NCBI GenBank assembly: GCA_020650975.1
Contig: JAIPMN010001101.1
Span: forward strand, 1-44,656
DNA from: Apostichopus californicus
Lineage: Eukaryota; Echinodermata; Holothuroidea; Aspidochirotida; Stichopodidae
DNA: 44,656 nt
Reading direction: 5' to 3'
In this document: positions 35,643-44,625 of the stretch, one piece after another
Position numbering within the stretch: position 1 is the first letter of the stretch
Layout of the letters: each line of letters begins with the position of its first letter
Position numbers and translations under genes: made by a program
Notes under the pieces: model-generated
What the model was told of the DNA's origin: nothing
The model's input: only the letters and a program-made list of their open reading frames with translations
The model's database searches: none

Positions 35643-36162
35643 AACCACCTCTTTGATGCGAAAGTTTTTCTTGCTCCAAATCACTTGAAGTCTTAATTGT
35701 TCTTCGTAACTGAGGTTTTACTGTACTAGACATTCTATTTCTGAGTAAGAATTATCTACAATGAAAGGACAGTGAATGAACATCAAACAAACAATTACTG
35801 AGGGTGACAGTAAATTCAAACAACCACAGAATGCATAAAAAGATATTTTTATCTTGTTACCAAATATATGTCCATATTTGGTGCAAACAATATGCTTACT
35901 GCCACAAAAAAAGCAGAGGGGATTGGAGAGAGATAGAACCCAACTCCTTCCAGTGATATCTAGTAGAAGAAAGACTTGTGATAATGTCAACAAAATCTGA
36001 TTTCCTGATAACAATGCTTGCTGACAAAATATATAAACATCACTATATAGTTAATTGGTTATAAGCCCTTGAGTAATATATGCAAATCAGTTACAGTACC
36101 TTGCTGCATTGTTCTGCTCTCCCAATGCATGATGGGAATGTGCCTCCAGGAGATGTGATTGA
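35643..36162. other. Gene-free DNA
   Basis: No exon is supported. A 98-codon minus-strand open frame at 35718-36014 has no domain or splice context. Confidence 0.4.
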
Positions 36163-36202
36163 AGGTCAAATGGGTCAAGGTCAAAATGAAGGTCAAAGAT
36201 CA
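36163..36202 (+). promoter_or_regulatory. Cluster of nuclear-receptor half-sites
   Basis: AGGTCA (36163), GGGTCA (36172), AGGTCA (36178), AGGTCA (36190) and AGATCA (36197) follow one another with spacings of 3, 0, 6 and 1 bases. DR1 and DR3 arrangements can bind nuclear receptor dimers. The cluster may instead be a relic of AGGTCA-rich repeats like those at 25030-25300, so regulatory function is uncertain. Confidence 0.25.
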
Positions 36203-36803
36203 AATCTGTCCCAAAATGCTAGAAAGTATAATAATGGTCACACATGCCCTTAGTTCTACAACAAGCATTTTACTGCCATCAAAAGTATTTTCCTCACTGA
36301 GATGATGTGCAATATATGGCTTAATAATTGTTACAAGAAAGGTGTGTTCCATCAAACTTAATACAAACATTTTTACCAAATTCTTTGCATATATTGACAG
36401 TATCAGCAAAGAAAGTAACACTTCCAATATATCATTTTGTTTCTTTACCTGCTGAATTTAATATTTCTGTTTTTTTTTTTGTTTTTTTTCAGTTTTCAAA
36501 TATATAAATTTAACTTGGTAAAGAGCCCTAGTTGTAATGTAATACTTTATTTCTGAATTCAATCTTGATCAGGATCTTACTTCCTGTTTGCCATGAATTA
36601 TCCTGTTTGTTAAATGTTGATAAAAGTGTACCATACCATTTCACTGAATACCCCAGTTATAAGTTTCACAGTACCAATGTAACTCAGTGTAAAAGGAAAG
36701 TAACCATGAGAGTCTGTTACTACTGTAGCCTTGGATGAATGAGTTGGTAAATGTATGGACATTATTTTTTTGAGTCCCGTAAAGCAGAACTTCAAGTTCT
36801 AGT

Positions 36804-37043
36804 CTTCAAGATATGCTTTATTGGCCCCAAATATGCTAGATATTCAAATATGGTCACCTTTGGTCAAAATTTTTAAACTGTTTTTATTACAACCTTCGAG
36901 GAAATTTTCCTCACTGGGACATTCAGTCATCTTGTGTGTTCCTTAAAAATTTCTGAAAACAATTTGGAAATTAAAGACCTCCAGGAAAGTACTTTTTGTA
37001 AACTTCTAGCAATTATAGCAGGGCCTATACAGACTACCTTTAA
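36804..37043 (-). mobile_element. TTAA-flanked MITE, family B, copy 3 (inverted)
   Basis: On the minus strand it starts TTAAAGGTAGTCTGTATAGG at 37043, matching copy 2. It carries the CTTTCCTGGAGGTC core and ends in GGGGCCAATAAAGC... near 36804, where TTAA has decayed to TTCA. It lies upstream of the L3MBTL-like coding exons, probably in an intron of that gene. Confidence 0.7.
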
Positions 37044-38073
37044 GTCTTGCCACAATTTATTTTGTCACTGGTGATGTCATACCAAGCTTCATATGTTTTA
37101 TTCTTATGACTCTTGAAATTTTTTCAGATATTGTATGTAATTAGATAAATTTTCTTTCATTTGCTTGTATTAAACTTTATTTGTTTCAAGTGTTTGTAAT
37201 TTTTGTCTTTTTACAATTTTCATAGTTTTAACAGAATCTCATGTTTCAATTATTGTTACATTGAGGTTGGCTAAGCAAAGGCATTGTTACAGGTTAATTA
37301 AAGCTCTGGCATCAGTGATGGATGAGGACTGTTTTGTTGGTTTTGTCTCAGTTTTACAGGCTCTTAGATTGTTTAGTGTGTACATGCACAGTATGAGCAC
37401 TAGCTTGACAGGTTTATCTTACCAGCCATGTTGCTATTGAGTTTGTAAAGCTCTGCAATGAGTCAGAGCGTACAATACATGTTCAGTAATTTAAACAGTG
37501 TTTGCCAAATTGCCACATTCAATACAGTGACGGTCACAAGGGTTTCTTCTGGCGGAGAGCATGAATCTAAAATTGATTTGGATTCACAAATATGAACATT
37601 GTATTGAAAAGAGGAATGAGTGAAGGTGACATAGTCCCATAACATGAATAAGGTGACAAAGTTTAGTTCCTATGCTGTACTGTACAGCTTAGCTACGAAA
37701 ATCAGTAAAACGTTTACTTGTGTCCATGATGGATACGGGTACTACCTGTGGTCTTTTCATAGATGCATGCATTGATCATGAAAAGTGTAAGTTTTCCTTC
37801 TTTTAAAGGAGACATCAAATGAACAGATCTTCACATTCATATTTATATACAGTCTTAAAGTAGCCTTGAGACACTAAATCTAGGATGTGTCTTACAAGAA
37901 GTGTCTCTCTGTCAGCAAGCACAAAGTACAGAGTGGTTGCACAGAGTCTTCACAACAGATTATCTGAAACTTAACTCTCAAATAAAGTGCTTGCTGCCTC
38001 TCTATGGTCAGTTGGATCATCGGATGTATTGTGTGTTATAATAGGTATCTTTGGTTCTTTTGTTAACCTACAG
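37044..38073. other. Probable intron
   Basis: No exon or element is recognised before the acceptor at 38073. Confidence 0.4.
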
Positions 38074-38221
38074 CCTGAATTGATGATGATGAGCGAGGAA
38101 GCTGCCTCCTCCTTCTCCTCCTCCTCCACATCCTCCTCGATTGCGACGACAATCAATGGTCATCAGCCAGAGGAGAAGACCCAGGGACCAGAGGATGGAA
38201 AGAAAACACAGGAAGAACCAG
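38074..38221 (+). CDS. L3MBTL-like gene, first coding exon
   Basis: The acceptor TTAACCTACAG ends at 38073 and the donor GTTAGA begins at 38222. Three consecutive ATGs (38083, 38086, 38089) start the protein; the last two have A at -3. The exon encodes about 46 residues of low-complexity N-terminus: MMMSEEAASS, then a serine run, then a charged segment with PEEKTQGPEDGKK. It ends in phase 1 (the G of a GGT glycine codon), which fits the next exon exactly. Such disordered, acidic starts are common in chromatin readers. Identity comes from the next exon. An antisense open frame over 37971-38156 is a shadow of the repetitive codons. Confidence 0.75.
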
Positions 38222-38935
38222 GTTAGAAAATTCTTTCACAGCTTGTTACATGGTTTGCGCTACGAGCATAACCATAAACCAATTAACTAATTCTACTGTA
38301 GTGAGCTCCATCTCTACTGGTTGTTGTGCAGTCCCCAGCAATAGACATTATTCCAAGTCAGGTACTTTTCTCCCAAAACTTTGCATATCTTTCAAAGAAA
38401 GAACAAAATCACACATTCAAAGTTGAAACAACTGACAGCCAAGCCGTGATCACAAATTGTGAGTTATTGTGGCTCCAAAAACAATTATTCAGAGATGCCA
38501 AAATGGACATGCAATTTTGGATGGCGCAAAAGCATACAGTACAGCTTTGCAAAATGCCTATAAGCTTGCTCTCACTATTCCAGATATGACTATAAATGAA
38601 TGGATGGTATATCAGTATACTGTGTATTGGTCTCAATCAAATTGACTGTGGTAATTTGCAGACATGATGCTCATATTGACAATGTAATGTCGCAGAGAGG
38701 GTGAACACTTTAAGGTTGACATTAAAGTGCTGGATGCAGTTTTGAGCCCAGCTGACCGTTAGATAACTGTTACTGATAACGATGATACTCATAGTTGAAC
38801 TCCCATGTGTACATTGTGTGGTTATTTACTCAGACCACCTATCTGCGCTCATCACCTCTCACACATGCCATCTACACGATCAGTGTTTGTATCTCAAAGT
38901 GTATTTTATTATCATTGTTACAATTTAAGCAAAAG

Positions 38936-39171
38936 GTGAGCCTGCAGAGATCAAGAAGCCACAGGATGGAGGCGGGGACGGACCGAAGAAAGTCGAAGAA
39001 GAAGGCCTTGAAAAACCTGCACCGTCACATGCAGGAGGAGAAGGGGGAGGAGGGGGAGATGCCCCTATTAAGAATGGTCCCACCCAAGAGGGAACATCTG
39101 CTGACTCGGATTTAAATGAGATGATGGAATGGCAGAATGGGATCGCTTCACTTCCAGGAAGCTCAATGAAG
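38936..39171 (+). CDS. L3MBTL-like (MBT-family Polycomb-group) protein, second coding exon
   Basis: The acceptor AAGCAAAAG ends at 38935 and the donor GTACGA begins at 39172. It starts in phase 1 and ends in phase 0, giving 78 codons. The first two thirds are a disordered Lys/Glu/Gly/Pro linker with a glycine run. The end, LNEMMEWQNGIASLPGSSMK, closely resembles the conserved segment that in L3MBTL1/L3MBTL3 precedes the FRVNEFG motif, an FCS zinc finger and three MBT repeats that bind mono- and dimethyl-lysine on histones. In vertebrates these proteins compact chromatin and repress transcription. The motif would continue in the next exon in phase 0. I found no exon starting that way up to the window's end, so the MBT repeats lie beyond it. 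The following intron holds a transposon and opposite-strand VWC exons. Confidence 0.65.
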
Positions 39172-39679
39172 GTACGACGCAAACGTAATTCTGGCAAGGG
39201 TTAATAGTAGTCGGTATTGCCACCAAACTTTTGATCTTTGTTAAAGTTTCTTAAATCTTGAACAGTTGTAGCAGTTGGAATCCTACTAACTAGACAATCG
39301 AATCTCTCAGTGAGGAGCAATACTCTGGCAGTGTGTAAATTTAGCGGTCGTCCGAGACAACCAAATTACCTGCCGGGCAACCAAAACTTGTCAAATCGGG
39401 AATTACTGGTTGCCCGGCGGACAACCAAAAACTTTCGAAAAGGCTGGTTAATGTTCCGTGAAACAATCGGAAAAAGACACGGAAACAAGCGTGAAACCAA
39501 AAACGTAAAATTACATTTCACATAAGAAGAAACTGATTCCAAACTCCACCTTCATCTAATAAATAATATACGTATACGCACGTTCTATTAGCCTGAGGAA
39601 GGCCAAGCCCTCACATTGACATGGACCACTCAGTTCAAGATTCATGGTATTTTCTGTTCCGTCCGTTTGTCAACAAAGG

Positions 39680-39775
39680 CCAATCAGAGTTCAGGTTTAC
39701 CCCCACGGGCAAAGACCCCGCCCATCCACCACAGTGCTACGTGCACACTATATAATAGTAAACATTTGGCCAGTA
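39680..39775 (+). promoter_or_regulatory. CCAAT, GC-box and TATA promoter inside the transposon
   Basis: CCAATCAG begins at 39680, CCCCGCCC is at 39716-39723 and TATATAAT at 39749-39756, the textbook order and spacing. Transcription would start near 39775-39785. A consensus donor (GTAAGT) follows at 39825, within reach of a short non-coding first exon. This may be the promoter of the parental transposase gene, left after loss of its coding part. Confidence 0.55.
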
Positions 39776-39819
39776 CTATGACGCACTGAAAATCAGTAGA
39801 GAAATTACCAATTGTGTAC

Positions 39820-40060
39820 GAAAAGTAAGTTGGTACACCTTTCAAATTTTACGAAAGATCGAGCGGGAAATCCAGCCAGGCTGGAGAAAAAACAATCGGG
39901 ACAAAAAATAGAGGGAAAAAACGGGACGAAAAATAATAAAAAAACACGAAGGAAAAAAAGTACATCTTTAAAAAACAAAAAGGAAAATTTCAGGAGAAAA
40001 GTTTCAGAAACAAAAGAAAAGTAAGTTGGTACACCTTTCAAATTTTACGAAAGATCGAGC
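39820..40060. repeat. 45-bp direct repeat carrying a splice donor
   Basis: The segments 39820-39864 and 40016-40060 are identical over 45 bp. Each contains AAAA followed by GTAAGTTGGTACACC. They flank about 150 bp of very A-rich DNA. A lysine-rich open frame between them has no ATG and no recognisable domain; I do not call it a gene. Confidence 0.85.
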
Positions 40061-41601
40061 AAAAAACTTTCGAAATATTCACGCGAAACTGGCATATTGT
40101 GCTAAATGCAACTAATATCATGTAAACAAGGCTCTAGTACACCCATTTATGAATAAACCGTACGACCACATCTGGTTTTAAGCGGGGGAAAAAGTATTTT
40201 CTAGAATTTCCAAAAATACGGAAAAAATAATATCCTACCATAGTTAAGTGTATAGCAAATAGCCTAACCACCTCATCGGTTACAAATCTCACGTAATTAC
40301 AAAAACACAAATAATTGTATATTGCGAAGTTAACGTTTTCTACAAGAACATGGAAACAATATTAAGCATTTAGTTAATCATGCCAAGTGGCATAAAACAT
40401 GTGATTACAATGTTTACTTTCATAAAGATGGCCATAGCTATTGTAGGGGCCTTGATATCGTGCTATGCGTGTATGGTATGGACTGTTTTGTTCATGCGGA
40501 GGAGTCAGTTGGCTTGAGGTGTGTTTTAATTATCTTACTGTTAAGGGGATATTTTACCTACTTTTCTTGAACGTCTAAGATAATAATTCGCATAACTTAA
40601 CCGATCCTTTACTGACTGACCTAATTAATTCTAGTCCATGAAACGTTCCTTGGAAACGTGCCAAAAAATATTAACAAACAGGTGCTAGACAGGGGATGAG
40701 CTCAAAGTTGTTTGTCAAGGTACCTGTGAAAATTCAGCACATGTACAGTAGCCTACCGTAGTATTTAAGTAGGGTTAAACACTGCAGTTGTAAATTGATG
40801 AACGTATAGTGCAAGCTATTCATTGTTAGGCAGTCTAGAAACGGGGCTTTGCCGAACGTTGTTTGTTTCATAATATCGGAAGTTTTGTAAATTAAACTTT
40901 TTAAAGATTGCAAGACAGATTAAATCTTTTTTCTTTTTATAACATAGTATAGCTACTCTAACTTGTCATTTTAAAATTTCGTAACAATTTAAATTCAAAA
41001 AGTTGTCAGTATTTTGCATCCTCAGCTGCGAAGCTTTTATCGCCAGACACGCAAAAATACCAAAATTTTCCGGGGCGTTCGCCCCCTGGACCCCAACAAG
41101 GGGTTCCACCCCTTGACCTCACCGGGGAACTAAGGCGGCCCCTGTACCCCGCGCCATTATGCTCGCACGCTATGCGTGCTCGTTGTGTTCGCTGCGCAAA
41201 CTACGGGGGAAAATCGGCAGTGTGTTTGCGGGAAATTGAACAAGGTTTTCCAACACTGGTTATTTATTTATTTTCAAGGGAACAGTTCATAAAAACTCAG
41301 ATATTCTCTTTGAATGTCCCCTCCATATATCTCTCTTTCTCCGTCCACTGTGTTAGACTAATTTGCCAAGTTCCCTGTCTTCAATATGGGGCTCTAAGTT
41401 AGAAGATGTTGTAAATAAAGTGATGAAGTTGAATGAAATGTATCTTCTCCTTATTGGAGTTCCTTTGGCCATCCCAAAATCATATAACCTACTTTACATG
41501 TTTCCACTGCAGGACGACCAAAATTTCAGCAGGACAACCAAAAGTTGGTGAGCTGGTTGTCCTGGGGACAACCACTTGAAATTTCTTAAATTTATACACT
41601 G

Positions 41602-42144
41602 TTAATGCCGGTGCCTTCCAACCATACTAACAAACTAACAGACAGACTTTAAATCCCTGCTTTTAAACCTTTTCCCTAGCAGATCATCCATGTTGTGTTT
41701 TTTTCCCCAGGCTAGTCTCAAACCCATAAATCTCTAAGGCCTAAGAAAATCACCCATAAACATTCCCTGGTGATTGATGATGAAACACATTGACTGATTT
41801 GATTGCACATTGCCTGACAGCTGGTGAACAACATAACACACACACACACATCTATCAAACTTGGGATATAAATCACCAAGTGACACCCAGAGTCCACTGG
41901 AAACATTGTGTACCTACCAGTCTTTTAAAACAGTCAGAAAACATCTAATAAAAGGAGAGAAATCATTGCCGTATTTAATGATGACTCACTATTATGAAAT
42001 GTTGTTCGACTCCTGTCAGGTCAAAGCGCACCTTTACACATAGTATGATGTACTGCCTTCTCCTGCCCAACCCACATCAATTAATAAAATATTTCCATGT
42101 AATCTTAGAGAAGTTTTAATTTGGAAGAGATAAAATGTTCTTAC
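41602..42144. other. Intronic DNA, both strands
   Basis: It contains a (CA)n run at 41836-41849. No further VWC-gene exon and no L3MBTL exon could be found. Confidence 0.45.
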
Positions 42145-42348
42145 TGTTATGGCAGACCCATTCTTTACAACAAGTATCTGCGACTTGAGTCTGTACAGCG
42201 TAGGGACAGTTAGGTCTGTCTCGAGGCGAGGCGCTACAGATGTTGTAACAGCTGACTTTACCCTTACGACACGAACATCTCATGTCGCAAGAATCCCTCC
42301 ATTCCATCCCATCCTCGTAGGTTTTGTCGTTATGAGAGCAACCGCCAT
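42145..42348 (-). CDS. Tandem VWC-domain protein, second VWC exon
   Basis: Read on the minus strand, the acceptor CTCTCTCCAG precedes 42348 and the donor GTAAGA begins at 42144. The 204-bp exon is phase 1-1. It starts with DGGCSHNDKTYEDGMEW after borrowing G from the previous exon. It encodes one complete von Willebrand factor C domain with ten cysteines, including the RCSC pair, the CPY cysteine and the closing CCKEWVC. VWC domains occur in secreted BMP/TGF-beta modulators (chordin, kielin, CRIM1, BMPER), CCN proteins and matrix proteins. Tandem VWC units point away from CCN, which has one. No exon further 3' is recognised, so the protein's C-terminus is unseen. Confidence 0.85.
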
Positions 42349-42448
42349 CTGGAGAGAGATATGTAGGATAAAAGGATGGGGATGAAAAATTCTTGATATG
42401 TTTTTCTAATCTATTTAATCTATTATAAAGAAAGGAATATGGTCATCA

Positions 42449-42811
42449 TTAAAGGCATTGAAGACTCGCCCCAAACCGTGTGCGGCCATCTGAAAAAGTT
42501 GACTTTCTGTTGCTTGCAAGTGACGTTTTGTTCGTTTCGCTACAAAATGCAGACAGTAATGAAACGTGATACCTTGTTATCTTTAGCTGGACCTGAGATG
42601 TCCATTGCTGTATCGTTTATACACTGTTATGTGGGTATTGACTGCAGCTGTATGTACTGATTGTACATTAGTGTCTGATTACCGACGGTAGCAAGCTGTG
42701 TGTGTATTTTCTGGGATCGATGGTGGTATTACTTCTGTTACACCTCATTCGAACTAGGTCAGACTACCGGCATTAGACGTTTCTTTTTGTGCGAGTCTTC
42801 ACACCCTTTAA
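42449..42811 (+). mobile_element. TTAA-flanked MITE, family A, copy 2
   Basis: TTAA flanks lie at 42449-42452 and 42808-42811. The inverted ends are AGGCATTGAAGACTCGC and GCGAGTCTTCACACCCT. It is nearly collinear with 8373-8739. It lies in the intron between the two VWC exons. The chance open frame over 42439-42660 is not a gene. Confidence 0.85.
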
Positions 42812-42829
42812 AGGAGACAGGACTATCAG

Positions 42830-42880
42830 CAATATGTAATGAAGGAATTGAAGTTAAGGAGGAGAAGGACTTGCTTAATG
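42830..42880 (+). CDS. Weak candidate plus-strand exon next to a MITE
   Basis: An ACTATCAG acceptor and a consensus AATG|GTAAGT donor at 42881 bound 51 bases. In one frame these read ICNEGIEVKEEKDLLN. The charged composition would suit an L3MBTL linker, but the frame needs phase 1 while the exon at 38936 ends in phase 0, so it cannot be the next exon. Probably chance. Confidence 0.15.
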
Positions 42881-42889
42881 GTAAGTGTT

Positions 42890-43440
42890 ATAAATGATGG
42901 GTGGTCTGAAGGCTAAGAGGATAGAGGGTCTGAAGGATGAGGGATTAGAGGGTGATGCCGGGCCAGAGGATGAGGAACCTGTTGGAAGTTGGATCTGAGA
43001 GGTTGGCTGGCCCGGTGAATGTCGGGTCTGATCTAAGGATTGGTCTAAAGGATGAAGGGGTTGGGAGGATGGATGGACTGAAGGGGGGGGGGTGTTTGGA
43101 GGATGATGGTCCTGATGATGACGGACATGCTGGTTGAGGAATCAGGAGGATGAGAGGTTTGTATGGAAGCTGTGTGCTCTAATGGATGGTGGAGGATGCA
43201 TGGTGTGAAGGATGTGGAATCGGGATGATAATAATGGGTCTGAAGGATGAGGGACCTGCAAGATGAGGGGGTCTCGACTACGGGGGGACTGACAGATGAA
43301 GGGCAGAGAGTGTGGATAGTCTGAAGGATAATGGTCCTAAGGATGAGGAACCAGCAGGAGGAAGAATGGTCCGAAAATGATGAGATGCTTATAGGATATT
43401 GAACCTGAAAAATAAAGAGTCTAGATAATAAAGAACCTGG
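42890..43440 (+). repeat. Purine-rich degenerate minisatellite
   Basis: Many diverged copies of a roughly 15-bp word like GGTCTGAAGGATGAG recur without fixed spacing. A G-run lies at 43083-43091. The whole stretch is within the intron between the two VWC exons. Purine-strand bias is strong. Confidence 0.75.
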
Positions 43441-43489
43441 AGCCTGGGTGGCCAGAAAGAGGCCTGGAGAATTTGGCTTGCATCCTTAC

Positions 43490-43699
43490 CTGCTGGAAAG
43501 CATCTCCACTGAGGACAACACTCATTCTTCACAACCACCAACTGAGGATTTTTGCATTGTTCTGAAGGTATGAGGAGCGTTGACGGGCATCTCTCTCGAC
43601 AGACAGTGCGACCTGAACGACAGTGACAGAGGGCAGCACAGCCGTCGGAAAACTCCTCGTTGTGCATATAGACTTGGCTCTTAAAGGTGCACTGCTGGG
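43490..43699 (-). CDS. Tandem VWC-domain protein, first VWC exon seen
   Basis: On the minus strand the acceptor TTTTGTACAG precedes 43699 and the donor GTAAGG begins at 43489. The 210-bp exon is phase 1-1 and has one VWC domain with ten cysteines. It begins QQCTFKSQVYMHNEEFSDGC, continues through LCHC and CRERCP, and closes with NECCPQWRC. The pattern (aromatic after the first Cys, GExF-like NEEF, C-x-C, CC, W-x-C) is the VWC signature. It joins the exon at 42348 in frame (GCA-G|AT-GGC), so the two domains are directly in tandem with a two- to four-residue linker. The product is probably extracellular, but the signal peptide exon lies outside the window. Confidence 0.85.
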
Positions 43700-43740
43700 C
43701 TGTACAAAAGATAACAAAAAGATCACTCACATAGGGTGCA

Positions 43741-44625
43741 AAAAACTATTTACAAAACTATCACAAAACTCAGTATATACCCCATATCTTTACAATTCAT
43801 CTGTGTTGCCCCCTAATTTTGGCTTGCTGTGCGGAAAGTTTTCTACTATGTAGTACTTTTGTGTATATTCTGAGCCTCAAATTTATCAGACAATGACACG
43901 GTTCACTGAATGCCGAAAATGATTGGAAAGTGACAGTGAAATATGTTGAAAAACTGTGACCCATTTTTGTCTTGGAAGAATGTTTTGGATCAATTCCAAT
44001 GACCTTAAACATGTCACAAAACCAAAACATTCTGAAAGTCCTGTCAAGATGACTAATACAGCAGACTGAAATAAATATATATATCTGGAAATGTTTCTAG
44101 TCGTATGAAACGTAACGTATGTTAACGATCTAATGTAGAATGTACTAGGAGCAACACTTGTTAAAATTTATTAGTTTCAAATAAACACAATTTTCACCAC
44201 ATCCGACCTCATATACCAAATGTCATAGTCTTCTAGTACACACTAAACACTATCTACCATTTATTCACTAAGCTTGTCTGTTTCATGTTCTGAGAGGGTG
44301 TTTGTAAAATTACATCAAATGACCTGCTTATTATAAATGACCTTCCTTTCCGGAAAAAATCAGTAGCAATATGCCATTCAGGCTACCTAGATTGCAAATC
44401 TGGTAAACATACCCGTTCCTTGACATATCTTGAATATATAACTGCTACACCACTCACAAACACACATCTGCGTACATACCCATATATACGATCATCCGGA
44501 CTACACAACACCGTGAAAAGTCTGTTGCCAGGCAACGACCACACTATACATTTATGAAACTGAAGGTGTCGACCTCTGTTGTATTAGCCATTTATAAGAT
44601 TGGGAGAGAGCATTTATAAACTTAC
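43741..44625. other. Intron of the VWC gene
   Basis: AT-rich DNA without exons between the first VWC exon seen and the edge exon. Nothing else was recognised. Confidence 0.5.

Larger units (their letters stand above)
39329..41601. mobile_element. hAT-like DNA transposon (non-autonomous), 2.27 kb
   Basis: The terminal inverted repeats are CAGTGTGTAAATTTA at the left and, as reverse complement of the right end, CAGTGTATAAATTTA (one mismatch). Inside both ends lie repeated GACAACCAAA words and their inverted TGGTTGYCC forms (39355-39430 and 41513-41575), the subterminal repeat arrangement typical of hAT elements. An internal CpG-rich part (41065-41220) with GGGGCGTTCGCCCCC is also common in such elements. 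No transposase domain is recognisable. An 8-bp target duplication is not found: the flanks are TACTCTGG and TTAATGCC. The ends may therefore have been altered after insertion. It lies in the intron after the L3MBTL-like exon at 38936. Confidence 0.65.

Noticed and set aside
38326-38589. An 87-codon open frame between the two L3MBTL-like exons
   Set aside because: It lies in the intron bounded by phase-matched splice sites. A 30-base acceptor-donor pair at its start is possible, but the peptide is unremarkable.
38925-39197. A 90-codon minus-strand open frame
   Set aside because: It is the antisense shadow of the L3MBTL-like exon, whose plus-strand splice sites and conserved motif are convincing.
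39812-40024. A lysine-rich open frame inside the 2.3-kb transposon
   Set aside because: It has no ATG start, is A-rich low-complexity sequence, and spans a direct repeat; no transposase motif is visible.
43460-43485. A possible continuation of the L3MBTL-like protein (GEFG-like reading)
   Set aside because: There is no acceptor and no matching flanking residues, and the segment is the donor side of a minus-strand VWC intron.
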